Assembly (NCBI RefSeq): GCF_935825525.1
Contig: NZ_CAKXZT010000124.1
Location: forward strand, 186,001 to 250,000
Length of the DNA stretch: 64,000 nucleotides
Direction of reading: 5' to 3'
From: Mesorhizobium escarrei
GTDB lineage: Bacteria; Pseudomonadota; Alphaproteobacteria; Rhizobiales; Rhizobiaceae
Shown: positions 53,692-61,537 of the stretch, piece after piece
Numbering within the stretch: position 1 is the stretch's first letter
How the letters are laid out: each line of letters begins with the position of its first letter
Notes under the pieces: model-generated
The model's database searches: none
The model's input: only the letters and a program-made list of their open reading frames with translations
What the model was told of the DNA's origin: nothing
Program-made: the position numbers and the translations under genes

Positions 53692-53898
53692 ATCAAAATC
53701 TCAACGGCTTGCATCAGTTTGCCGACCGGCGGTCGTAACTGACTGTTTGCGTTGTCATTTGGCATTCGCCTGCGGTGTCTCCTGGTACCGGTCTGGACAT
53801 TCCTTTTGCTGCCTCGCATGGCGGGGAACGCGAGAGCGCCATGTCGCGGACCACCGCCCCGAACTTGTACACCATCCCCGCGCGTGGTATTGGTAAGA

Positions 53899-54489
53899 AT
53901 GCGTTTACTATTCGCACTTTGCGCGTTGGCTGTCGCCTCGACACCGGCAGACGCGGGCGATGCGTTGTTCGACGCCATCTCCGCCGGCGACAAGGCCGCC
54001 GTCGAGCAAGCATTAGCTAGCGGTGCCGACGTCGACAGCCGGGCGCGCGACCAAGGTACTCCCCTCATCGCTGCTGCTCTCGACGATCAGCTTGCCATTG
54101 CGGAATTCCTGCTGAGCAAGGGCGCCGACGTTATGGCGCGCAATTCGGGCGGCTTCACGCCGCTCCACGCGGCGGCTTTTTCGGGCAGCCTTCCGATTGC
54201 CAAGCTTTTGCTCGAGAAGGGGGCGGTGCTCGAAGACTCGGCCAACAAGTCAGGGGTCACGCCACTAATAGTAGCGGGTGAGGAAAACCACGTTGAACTC
54301 GCAGAGTTCCTTATCAGCAAAGGCGCGGATGTGAACCATCCCGAAGGTCATGGCTACTCGCCGACCACGCGCGCGTTCTGGAAGGGCAATACCAACATCA
54401 TAAGACTATTCAAACGGCATGGCGCCACGTGCCAGGCCAATATCCTTGGAGCGGCGAACGCTGCGAAGTGCGAAGCCATCCACGATTGA
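53899..54489 (+). CDS. Exported ankyrin-repeat protein
   Basis: 196 residues with a signal peptide (RLLFALCALAVASTPADAG) and about five ankyrin repeats, for example DAISAGDKAAVEQALASGAD, GFTPLHAAAFSGSLPIAKLL and GVTPLIVAGEENHVELAEFL, then SKGADVNHPEGHGY. A Cys pair near the end could form a disulfide. Ankyrins bind partner proteins; no partner is evident. ATG 53899 is the first codon that exposes the signal peptide. First gene of a block inserted between dxs and tlyA; 13 bases before the YHS gene. Confidence 0.88.
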   Translation: MRLLFALCALAVASTPADAGDALFDAISAGDKAAVEQALASGADVDSRARDQGTPLIAAALDDQLAIAEFLLSKGADVMARNSGGFTPLHAAAFSGSLPIAKLLLEKGAVLEDSANKSGVTPLIVAGEENHVELAEFLISKGADVNHPEGHGYSPTTRAFWKGNTNIIRLFKRHGATCQANILGAANAAKCEAIHD

Positions 54490-54502
54490 ACGGAGAAAGC
54501 AG

Positions 54503-55030
54503 ATGAGCATAGCGATCACGACGAGACTGGTTCGCAATCCGGTGTCGGCAGCCGTGTGTGCGCTGGGCCTGATGGCCGGTGCAGGCTCCGCTTTCGCCGA
54601 CGGCTCGGTGAACACTGGTTATTTCGGCGGCGTGGCGATCATGGGCTACGACACCGTTGCTTATTTCACTGACGGCAAGGCGGTGAAGGGCTCCGAAGAG
54701 TACTCCTACGAATGGTTGGGGACGCCTTGGCATTTCGCCAGCAAGGAACACCAGGACATGTTCATGAGCGAACCTGCCAAGTACGCTCCTCAATACGGTG
54801 GTTACTGCGCGGGCGAGGTCGCACTCCATGAATCCGTCACCGTCAATGTCGATCCGGAAGCGTTCAAGATTATCGATGGCAAGCTCTACCTGATCTACGA
54901 CGAAGGGAACGCGGCCGCCTTTGCGGACAATGCCGATGATCTTGTTCCGAAGGGCGATGCAAAATGGCCGGTCGTCGAAGCAAAGTTGGCAGTCGATGAG
55001 CCGGATTGGAACTTGATCAATAACCCCTGA
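54503..55030 (+). CDS. Exported YHS-domain protein
   Basis: 175 residues. The signal peptide (VSAAVCALGLMAGAGSAFA) is followed by a YHS-like domain: GYDTVAYFTDGKAVKGSEEY, then WHFASKEHQDMFMSEPAKYA and PQYGGYCAGEVA. YHS domains bind metal or copper in some proteins. ATG 54503 is preceded by GGAGAAAG. It is 13 nt after the ankyrin gene, so probably one operon; a periplasmic function together is inference. Confidence 0.88.
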   Translation: MSIAITTRLVRNPVSAAVCALGLMAGAGSAFADGSVNTGYFGGVAIMGYDTVAYFTDGKAVKGSEEYSYEWLGTPWHFASKEHQDMFMSEPAKYAPQYGGYCAGEVALHESVTVNVDPEAFKIIDGKLYLIYDEGNAAAFADNADDLVPKGDAKWPVVEAKLAVDEPDWNLINNP

Positions 55031-55041
55031 GTCTTGCGAGC

Positions 55042-57285
55042 TCAATTCACTGTCACGAAGTGAAACACCATACTTGCATTGACATAAGAATACCCGTTGC
55101 CGGCAGCGTCCCTGCGTTTGTAGACGGGACCACAGATGGGGCGCCCAAACATATTTTCGCTCTGCTCGCATAAGAGATCGCGATCGACGTAGACCCTCTC
55201 GGTGAGCATTCGTGTCATCGTGCGGAAGACTGCCGTGCCGTCCTGTTGGATCTGCATAATGGCTGGAAGCCCGTCGGGTTCGAGGTTGCCTTTCAAGGTC
55301 TTGCCAACAACAAGAGATGCGATTTCCACGCCGTTCAACCGGTCCTGTTCATCAGCGGTGAAGCCGAACGGCCATTCGGGCAGTCCTGCCTGGCGTAGGG
55401 CGTCGATGATCGACGCTAAATCTTCGGCATTGCGAAGATGGGCATACTGATTCCGAAATGCGTCCAACGACCGCAGTCGAGCCAAGGATTCGGTCCTCGC
55501 CACCAGCCGGAGGCCGTCCGCAATCGCCGCTTTGGCGTCCTCTGAGCGGCCGGCGCGGGCATAGGCCGCTGCGAGCAGAATCCTAAGGCTGCCCGCCTCT
55601 GGAGCATCGTCGCGAGCGCGCTCGAGAGTCTCAATGGCTTTCCTAGTGTCCCCGAGTAAAAGAAAGACAACCCCGACAACCTCCCGGTCTATCGGAGCCA
55701 GATTAGGATCAAGCTTCAATGCCGTCTCGACGGCTGATGCCGCTTCGTTATGAATGCCGGCGAACAGCTGGATATAACCAACGGCGATTTGCGTCGCAGC
55801 GTCTCCGGAGCCTAATGCGACAGCACGCTCCGCCGAGGTGATCGCATCTTCATAGCGGCGATCCATGACCTGCATAATCCCGAGAACGGCGTAGGGCGAT
55901 GAAAATTCCGAATCGAGCTCCAAAGCACGGCTTGCCTTCTCATATGCTCTTTTTCGCGCAAGCGCGCTCTGAATGATATCATCGGAGGCAGTGCGCCAAA
56001 GATAGACACTCAGCCGTGCGTCGGCGGCGAAGGCATCGGCGAAGGTGGGGTCGAGGTTCTGCGCCTTCTCATAGAGCGCAAGCGCCTCGCGCAATCCGTC
56101 GCCTCGACCGGTGCGCGCCTCCCGCTCCGCACGCAGGTAGGTATCATAGGCTTCGAGATTTGCAGTCGGCGGGCGTGCCATTCGCTCGCTCTCGGCTGCC
56201 GAAGCCTGGACGCCGAGTGCCTTGGCGATTTCCCGGCTCATCTCGTCCTGGACGGCAAACACGTCCGCGATGCCGCGATCGAACCGATTAGCCCATAGAT
56301 TGTCGCCAGTGGCGATATCGATGAGCTGCGCGTTGAGGCGGATTTGATCGCCGGTGCGCCTGACGCTGCCGTCAACAACAAAGCGCACGCCAAGGTCATG
56401 CCCAACATCTGCCACAACGAGGGGTTTTCCTTTGTAGGCGAAGACGGAGTTGCGGGCGATCACATCCAGGCCGGAAAGCTTCGCAAGGTCGGTGATCAAA
56501 TCTTCGGTGATACCGTCGGCAAAATATTCCTGGCCAGGATCGCCGCTCAGGTTCGTAAACGGCAATACTGCAATGGATGGCTTTCCGAGCGCGGAGGGCT
56601 TTTGCCATTGCCATGCAAAAATGCCTGCAAGCAAGACGGTGAGCAGCGCTGCTACTCCTGCCAAAATCATGATCCAGGAGCCCGGCCGGTGTGGCGCGGC
56701 CACGATCTTCCCCGATTGTCCGGGATCTAGCAGGACCCGAAAGACGCGAACCGGATCGGCGATATTCTTGAGGCGCTGCTCTCCCAGACCGGCAAAGCCT
56801 ACATCCACTTTGTGCGCTGCGTGATCGAACGCCGTGCCGGAGATGCAAATTCCGCCGGGTTCTGCGATCGCCTGCAGACGGGCGGCGATGTTTACCCCGT
56901 CGCCGTAGATATCGTCACCCTCGACAATGATATCACCGAGATTGACACCAATGCGAAACCGGATTTGGTGAGCTTCGGCGGTGCTCTTGTTGCGGTCGGC
57001 CATCCGGCGCTGGATCACAGCAGCACACTGGACGGCATCGACGACGCTGCGGAACTCGACGAGCGCGCCGTCGCCCATGAGCTTGATCATGCGGCCATGG
57101 TGCTTCTTGATCTCGGGGTCGATCAGTTCGCGACGGCAGCTCTTCAGTCCTTCGAGCGTGCCTACCTCGTCCTCGCCCATGAGGCGGCTGTAGCCAACCA
57201 CGTCGGCAGCAAGTATTGCCGTAAGCCGTCGGTCCATACGTGCCGTGCGCCTTCCCTGGTCGGTCGTAGCGGCTTTGCCGTTCAC
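55042..57285 (-). CDS. Class III adenylate/guanylate cyclase with TPR domain
   Basis: 747 residues. Residues ~17-190 form the catalytic domain: RRLTAILAADVVGYSRLMGE with metal Asp, MGDGALVEFRSVVDAVQCAA with the second Asp, and GVNLGDIIVEGDDIYGDGVN, then IAARLQ. One membrane helix follows (IMILAGVAALLTVLLAGIFAW), then a TolB-like region (SIAVLPFTNLSGDPGQEYFA) and TPR repeats. This is the common rhizobial soluble-domain-plus-membrane cyclase architecture, making cAMP that could serve the cNMP-binding patatin in this window (inference). GTG 57285 is given; ATG 57237 is plausible. Confidence 0.92.
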   Translation of the reverse strand: MNGKAATTDQGRRTARMDRRLTAILAADVVGYSRLMGEDEVGTLEGLKSCRRELIDPEIKKHHGRMIKLMGDGALVEFRSVVDAVQCAAVIQRRMADRNKSTAEAHQIRFRIGVNLGDIIVEGDDIYGDGVNIAARLQAIAEPGGICISGTAFDHAAHKVDVGFAGLGEQRLKNIADPVRVFRVLLDPGQSGKIVAAPHRPGSWIMILAGVAALLTVLLAGIFAWQWQKPSALGKPSIAVLPFTNLSGDPGQEYFADGITEDLITDLAKLSGLDVIARNSVFAYKGKPLVVADVGHDLGVRFVVDGSVRRTGDQIRLNAQLIDIATGDNLWANRFDRGIADVFAVQDEMSREIAKALGVQASAAESERMARPPTANLEAYDTYLRAEREARTGRGDGLREALALYEKAQNLDPTFADAFAADARLSVYLWRTASDDIIQSALARKRAYEKASRALELDSEFSSPYAVLGIMQVMDRRYEDAITSAERAVALGSGDAATQIAVGYIQLFAGIHNEAASAVETALKLDPNLAPIDREVVGVVFLLLGDTRKAIETLERARDDAPEAGSLRILLAAAYARAGRSEDAKAAIADGLRLVARTESLARLRSLDAFRNQYAHLRNAEDLASIIDALRQAGLPEWPFGFTADEQDRLNGVEIASLVVGKTLKGNLEPDGLPAIMQIQQDGTAVFRTMTRMLTERVYVDRDLLCEQSENMFGRPICGPVYKRRDAAGNGYSYVNASMVFHFVTVN

Positions 57286-57573
57286 CCTATTCTAGTCCTG
57301 CTTCGGACGCGAGTGTGCGCGACCGTGTTACTCGGTATACCCAACGCGCCGGTCTTTCCATGCACGAGTTGCGAACGGAATGCTCTCTCGACAAGATGTC
57401 CGCTTGGGTCGTCATCAGCGCCGGCTTGGCTGATTGTCCGCTTTGGAGACCCGGAATACGGCGGGAATGGCCGACTTGGGTCATGGGTGTGAATTCGGCC
57501 GGTCGCGAACGAACCACCGCCAAGGGGTCATCTTTCGCCCTTCCGCACCGGTCCTGAGTGTCAGATTTTTCCG

Positions 57574-57975
57574 CTAGAACCACATATCGCGCACGCAGCG
57601 ACCATCGCGCGGCAGGTCGTCGAACGTGTGGAGACCATCGAAATGGTCGATTGGCAGGTCGGCGACGGTGTCTGGCGGCGCAAGCCTCACATTGACGGCG
57701 ATCCGAGTGCGACCGGCGGCACTGGCGCGCAAACCACGCCAGGCCAGCACACAGGCGCATGTCGGGCAGAACAGAATCTCGAGCGACGGGTCATCCTTCC
57801 CGGAGCGCGTATAAGCACTTGTCGGTCCCGCAAGACGGATGCGTTCGTCAACATAATCGTAAGCCCACAACGCGCCATATCGGCGGCAAAGCGTGCAATT
57901 GCAGGCTGTGATCGAGCCGGGATCGCCCTCCAACGTCCAGTGGGCCGCGCCGCAATGGCAGGTTCCGGTCAGCAT
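57574..57975 (-). CDS. GFA family (glutathione-dependent formaldehyde-activating-like) protein
   Basis: 133 residues with the GFA zinc fold. GTCHCGAAHWTLEGDPGSIT and ACNCTLCRRYGALWAY carry two Cys pairs, and LFCPTCACVLAW a third. The metal site appears intact. Members range from formaldehyde-activating enzymes to unknown function. ATG 57975. It is the last of the accessory genes between dxs and tlyA. Confidence 0.88.
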   Translation of the reverse strand: MLTGTCHCGAAHWTLEGDPGSITACNCTLCRRYGALWAYDYVDERIRLAGPTSAYTRSGKDDPSLEILFCPTCACVLAWRGLRASAAGRTRIAVNVRLAPPDTVADLPIDHFDGLHTFDDLPRDGRCVRDMWF

Positions 57976-58150
57976 TCGTCCTCCTCACGTTCTGACAGCA
58001 ACACGAGCATATCGTTCCCCACATTGTGCCGGACCCGGTGCGATATTCAACAGATTGTGGCGCGGCGTGATGCGCTCGCCGCTTTCGCAAGATGTTCGTT
58101 GTCTTCCCCAACATCCTTGCCTTCGTCACAGGCATTCGCCATGAAGGCCG

Positions 58151-58945
58151 ATGAGCTCCCCTTTGCCAGCCAGCACACGCCAGCGGCTCGACGAACTCCT
58201 CGTCGCGCGCGGCCTGTTCCCCAGCCGCTCTCGCGCCCGCGACGCGATCGAGCGCGGCACCGTGACGGTCGACGGCGTCATCGCCCGCAAGCCCGGCCAG
58301 ACCGTCCGGGCGGATTGCCTCATAGAAGTCGATGATCCGGCGCAGGGCTATGTGTCGCGTGCTGCGCTGAAGCTGATCGCCGGGCTCGACTATTTCGGCC
58401 TCGATCCAGCCGGCAGCGAAGCGCTCGATGTCGGCGCCTCGACCGGAGGCTTCACTCAAGTGCTGCTCGGACGCGGCGCGGCGCATGTCACGGCGATCGA
58501 TGTTGGGCATGGCCAGATACATCCGGATATCGCTGGCGATCCGCGTGTGACCGTCATCGAGGGATTGAACGCCCGTGATCTTTCGGTCGCCGATCTTGCC
58601 GATCGCATTCCAGATTTTATCGTCTCCGACGTCAGCTTCATCTCGTTGAAACTGGCGCTGCCGCCGGCACTCGCCATTGCCAGGAGCGGCGCCAAAGCAA
58701 TATTTCTGGTCAAGCCGCAATTCGAGGCGGGCCGCGAGGCGATCGGCAAGGGCGGCTTGCTGAAGGATCCATACGATGCCGCGCGAATTGCCGGCCTGCT
58801 GCAGGATTGGCTGGACGGCGTCCCCGGCTGGCGCTCGCTCGGACTGCATCTGTCGCCGATCGAAGGCGGCGACGGCAACCGCGAGTTCCTGCTCGCCGGG
58901 ATCAAGGACGCCGGAGTCGAGAACAGGGGGATCGGAGGCCGATGA
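58151..58945 (+). CDS. tlyA: TlyA-family rRNA 2'-O-methyltransferase
   Basis: 264 residues. Residues 6-65 form an S4 RNA-binding domain (RLDELLVARGLFPSRSRARD, then AIERGTVTVDGV). A Rossmann/FtsJ methyltransferase domain follows: SEALDVGASTGGFTQVLLGR, VIEGLNARDLSV, and FLVKPQFEAGREAIGKGGLL. TlyA methylates 16S and 23S rRNA cytidines and affects capreomycin sensitivity in mycobacteria; older hemolysin labels are unsupported. ATG 58151. Its stop overlaps the next gene. Confidence 0.92.
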   Translation: MSSPLPASTRQRLDELLVARGLFPSRSRARDAIERGTVTVDGVIARKPGQTVRADCLIEVDDPAQGYVSRAALKLIAGLDYFGLDPAGSEALDVGASTGGFTQVLLGRGAAHVTAIDVGHGQIHPDIAGDPRVTVIEGLNARDLSVADLADRIPDFIVSDVSFISLKLALPPALAIARSGAKAIFLVKPQFEAGREAIGKGGLLKDPYDAARIAGLLQDWLDGVPGWRSLGLHLSPIEGGDGNREFLLAGIKDAGVENRGIGGR

Positions 58946-60183
58946 CCGCGCGCTTCACGATCACCCGGCTGGGCTCCCAGGGCGACGGCGTCGCCGACAC
59001 CGAAACCGGCGAGCTTTTCATTCCGTTCACGTTGCCCGGTGAAACCGTCACCGCCGCGCGCGAAAAGGACCGTGCCACGCTGATGTCGGTGCTGGAGGCT
59101 TCGCCGCTTCGCATCGACCCTGCCTGTCGGCATTTCACCGAATGCGGCGGCTGCGCCATCCAGCATTTTGAGGCCGAAGCTTATCGTCGGTGGAAGCGCG
59201 ACAAGGTTGCGCATGCGCTCAACAGCAAGGGCATCACCTGCGACATTGACGCGCTGGTGCCGTGCGCGCCGCAGACGCGCCGGCGCGTCGTGTTCACCGC
59301 CCGGCGGAGCGAGGCCGGCATGCTGCTCGGCTTCGTTCGGGCGCTGTCGTCCGAAATCATATCCATTGAGGAATGCCCGATCTCGCTGCCCGAGATCGTC
59401 GCAATGCTCGACCGTCTGAGAGCACTCGCCGAACTGGTTTGCGCAACGACGAAATCGTTCCGCATGACGGTCACGGCGACCGGTTCCGGCCTCGATGTCG
59501 CGGTTCACGAGTCCGGCAAGCTCGGCGAGAACCAGCGCCGCGTCGCCTCCAATTTCGTCATCGGTCAGGGGTTGGCCAGACTTTCGATCGATGGCGAGAC
59601 CATCATCGAGCCCAAAAAGCCAGTGGTCACGTTCGGCGGCGTCGCTGTCGCGGTGCCGCCGGGCGCCTTCCTGCAGGCGACCGAGGCCGCCGAGCAGACG
59701 ATGGCGGACATCGTCGGCCGGCACCTCGCGCGCGCCAAAAAGGTCGCCGATCTCTTCGCCGGCTGCGGCAGCTTTGCGCTGCGCCTCGCCGCCAAGTCGG
59801 AGGTCCATGCGGTGGAAGGCGATGCGGCAGCGCTTTTGGCGCTCGACCGGGGATTTCGTTTCGCCAGCGGTCTCAAGCGGGTGACCAGCGAACGCCGCGA
59901 CCTGTTCCGGCGGCCGCTCACTTTCAAGGAACTGAATGGCTTCGACGGCGTCGTCTTCGATCCGCCGCGCGCCGGCGCCGAAGACCAGTCGAAGCAGATT
60001 GCCCGTTCCGACGTGCCGCTTGTCGCCGCGGTTTCCTGCAATCCGGTGACGCTGGCGCGCGACTTGCGCATCCTCCTCGACGGCGGCTACGCCCTCAAAA
60101 GCGTGACTCCGATCGACCAGTTCCTGTGGTCGCCGCATGTCGAGGCCGTCGCGCTTCTGGAGAAGCCGAGGCGACGGCGGTAG
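58942..60183 (+). CDS. RlmD-like 23S rRNA (uracil-5-)-methyltransferase
   Basis: 413 residues. An N-terminal TRAM-like region (RFTITRLGSQGDGVADTETG) is followed by a Cys-rich cluster (PACRHFTECGGCAIQHFEAE), which is the iron-sulfur site of RlmD/RumA. The SAM domain shows VADLFAGCGSFALRLAAKSE and DPPRAGAEDQSK, and the catalytic SCNPVTLARDL. It makes m5U in rRNA. ATG 58942 overlaps the tlyA TGA as ATGA, so the two rRNA methyltransferases are coupled. The exact position (1939 or 747) is not certain. Confidence 0.9.
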   Translation: MTARFTITRLGSQGDGVADTETGELFIPFTLPGETVTAAREKDRATLMSVLEASPLRIDPACRHFTECGGCAIQHFEAEAYRRWKRDKVAHALNSKGITCDIDALVPCAPQTRRRVVFTARRSEAGMLLGFVRALSSEIISIEECPISLPEIVAMLDRLRALAELVCATTKSFRMTVTATGSGLDVAVHESGKLGENQRRVASNFVIGQGLARLSIDGETIIEPKKPVVTFGGVAVAVPPGAFLQATEAAEQTMADIVGRHLARAKKVADLFAGCGSFALRLAAKSEVHAVEGDAAALLALDRGFRFASGLKRVTSERRDLFRRPLTFKELNGFDGVVFDPPRAGAEDQSKQIARSDVPLVAAVSCNPVTLARDLRILLDGGYALKSVTPIDQFLWSPHVEAVALLEKPRRRR

Positions 60184-60268
60184 CGGATCCGCATTTGTTG
60201 AGCTTGAATTTCGCGTAAAATGAACATATTTTGAGCGTGTTCTGTTCAAAATGCGCTAGGAACCTGTT

Positions 60269-60640
60269 ATGAATACCGCAGCCCTCGATATCAGAGCATC
60301 GCGCTTTGGCGACGAGCGGACGCCATTTCTTTCGGCAAGACGGGTGGCTGAACTGCTGGGCGTCAATCTGACCGAACTGGCTGGCCTGATCGGCGTCGCG
60401 CGCAACACGCTTGCCGCCAAGACCGGCGCGCGCAAGGTCGACGCCGCATTGAGTCCGATTGTCCGTATCCTGGCGATGGCAGGCGAGATGGCCGGCGATG
60501 AACAGCGTGCGGCGATCTGGTTCAAGCATCAGCCGATCCCTGGCTGGGCGGGAAAGACCGCCTACGATCTTGTTCGAGAGGGCAAGACGGACAAGGTGCT
60601 TGCCTATCTGGAGGCCGTCCGCTCCGGCATCTATGCCTGA
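60269..60640 (+). CDS. Xre/MbcA/ParS-type antitoxin (DUF2384)
   Basis: 123 residues. The N-terminal Xre-like helix-turn-helix (LSARRVAELLGVNLTELAGL, then IGVARNTLAA) precedes the toxin-binding domain (AIWFKHQPIPGWAGKTAYDL, then VREGKTDKVLAYL), typical of MbcA/ParS. It neutralises the RES toxin whose gene overlaps its 3' end by 8 nt. ATG 60269. Complete and probably functional, with self-repression expected. Confidence 0.92.
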   Translation: MNTAALDIRASRFGDERTPFLSARRVAELLGVNLTELAGLIGVARNTLAAKTGARKVDAALSPIVRILAMAGEMAGDEQRAAIWFKHQPIPGWAGKTAYDLVREGKTDKVLAYLEAVRSGIYA

Positions 60641-61139
60641 AAACAGGCTGAGCCTGTGGCGCGCCTTCGTGCCGCGTTGGGCGCATCTGCCGCTTTTCGG
60701 GGAAGGAGCGGCCCGCTTTGGCGGTCGCTGGAATCCGGTGGGTGCCCCGACGATCTATGCCGCGCGGGAATTGTCCACTGCCTGGGCGGAGTACAATCAG
60801 GGCTTTGTCCAGCATCCGGCGCTAATTGCACAACTCGAACTTTCAGGCGCGCGCCTGGCCGACCTGACGGACGCTGACGTGCTGACCAAGCTCGGCGTGA
60901 CGGCAGACATTCACCGATGTGAATGGCGCGACATCATGGATCAAGCCCTGGTGCCTGAGACGCACACGCTGAGAGATCGCCTGATTGCCGATGGGCAGCA
61001 TGGCGTGATCTACCCGTCCTTCATGTCGCCCGGCGGCACATGCGTCGCGCTGTGGCGATGGAACGAGAGCAACGCACCCCGTCTGAAGGTTATCGATCCC
61101 GACCATCGCTTGCCGAAAACCCCGGCTTCGTGGCTGTAG
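60633..61139 (+). CDS. RES-domain NAD-targeting toxin
   Basis: 168 residues. The RES fold is recognised by SLWRAFVPRWAHLPLFGEGA, then ARFGGRWNPVGAPTIYAARE with the Arg and Glu of the RES triad, and PSFMSPGGTCVALWRW with the Ser. MbcT/ParT-type RES toxins degrade NAD+ (or ADP-ribosylate) and arrest growth. ATG 60633 overlaps the antitoxin gene by 8 nt. All family motifs are intact. Its 3' end abuts a vapC remnant on the other strand. Confidence 0.92.
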   Translation: MPENRLSLWRAFVPRWAHLPLFGEGAARFGGRWNPVGAPTIYAARELSTAWAEYNQGFVQHPALIAQLELSGARLADLTDADVLTKLGVTADIHRCEWRDIMDQALVPETHTLRDRLIADGQHGVIYPSFMSPGGTCVALWRWNESNAPRLKVIDPDHRLPKTPASWL

Positions 61140-61146
61140 CAGTTCG

Positions 61147-61245
61147 AAACTCGGCGTGGCTATCGATCAGCGCCCGGGCGGAAGACTGTGTCGGATGATC
61201 GACTGTCAGGTAGCGGTCGATAAGATTGGGATCAATCGCGAGCAT
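61147..61245 (-). pseudogene. VapC toxin remnant
   Basis: ATG 61245 begins LAIDPNLIDRYLTVDHPTQS, then SARALIDSHAEF, the first ~33 residues of a VapC-type PIN toxin with its first Asp. After 61147 the homology stops and unrelated sequence follows; the RES gene ends a few bases further on. The usual remaining 90-100 residues are lost. Translationally it starts within the end of the broken VapB gene, as in intact pairs. Confidence 0.65.
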
Positions 61246-61496
61246 GGCGCCGCCGCGCTTCGGCCAGCACACCCGCATCCATTTCTTCCAACGTCTTCGG
61301 CCTGCCGCTATGAGGCAGCGACGCGAAGACGTCCTCGGACCGCGTTGCGGCAAGGGCCGGCGCAGACGCCTTCCGGGGTGTCCTCGACCAGAAGGCGTGT
61401 GCCGGCCCCCCGTAGCCTCCGCTTGCGGATCGCGCTGGGCAGGGTGACCTGCCCCTTGGTCGAGACAGTGGTTACGAGCCTTTCCGGATTAGCCAT
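61232..61496 (-). pseudogene. VapB (AbrB-fold) antitoxin, frameshifted
   Basis: ATG 61496 starts MANPERLVTTVSTKGQVTLP, then SAIRKRRLRGAGTRLLVEDT, an AbrB/MazE DNA-binding hairpin. After PEGV (near 61364) the frame breaks. The correct tail, TRSEDVFASLPHSGRPKTLE, then EMDAGVLAEARRRHARD, continues in another frame to a TGA at 61232. At least one indel lies between about 61345 and 61366. With the vapC stub it forms a dead vapBC pair. Confidence 0.7.
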
Positions 61497-61537
61497 CGCG
61501 GTGCATTCTCTGAATGTAAGACAAACAGCTGCTTCTA

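Noticed and set aside
57287..57760. Minus-strand open frame upstream of the cyclase
   Set aside because: It is Arg/Ser-rich, overlaps the GFA gene in another frame, and shows no domain; I treat 57286-57573 as gene-free.
58456..60249. Long open frame of about 597 codons on the minus strand
   Set aside because: It is antisense to tlyA and the RNA methyltransferase, both with strong family motifs; long antisense frames are common in GC-rich DNA.
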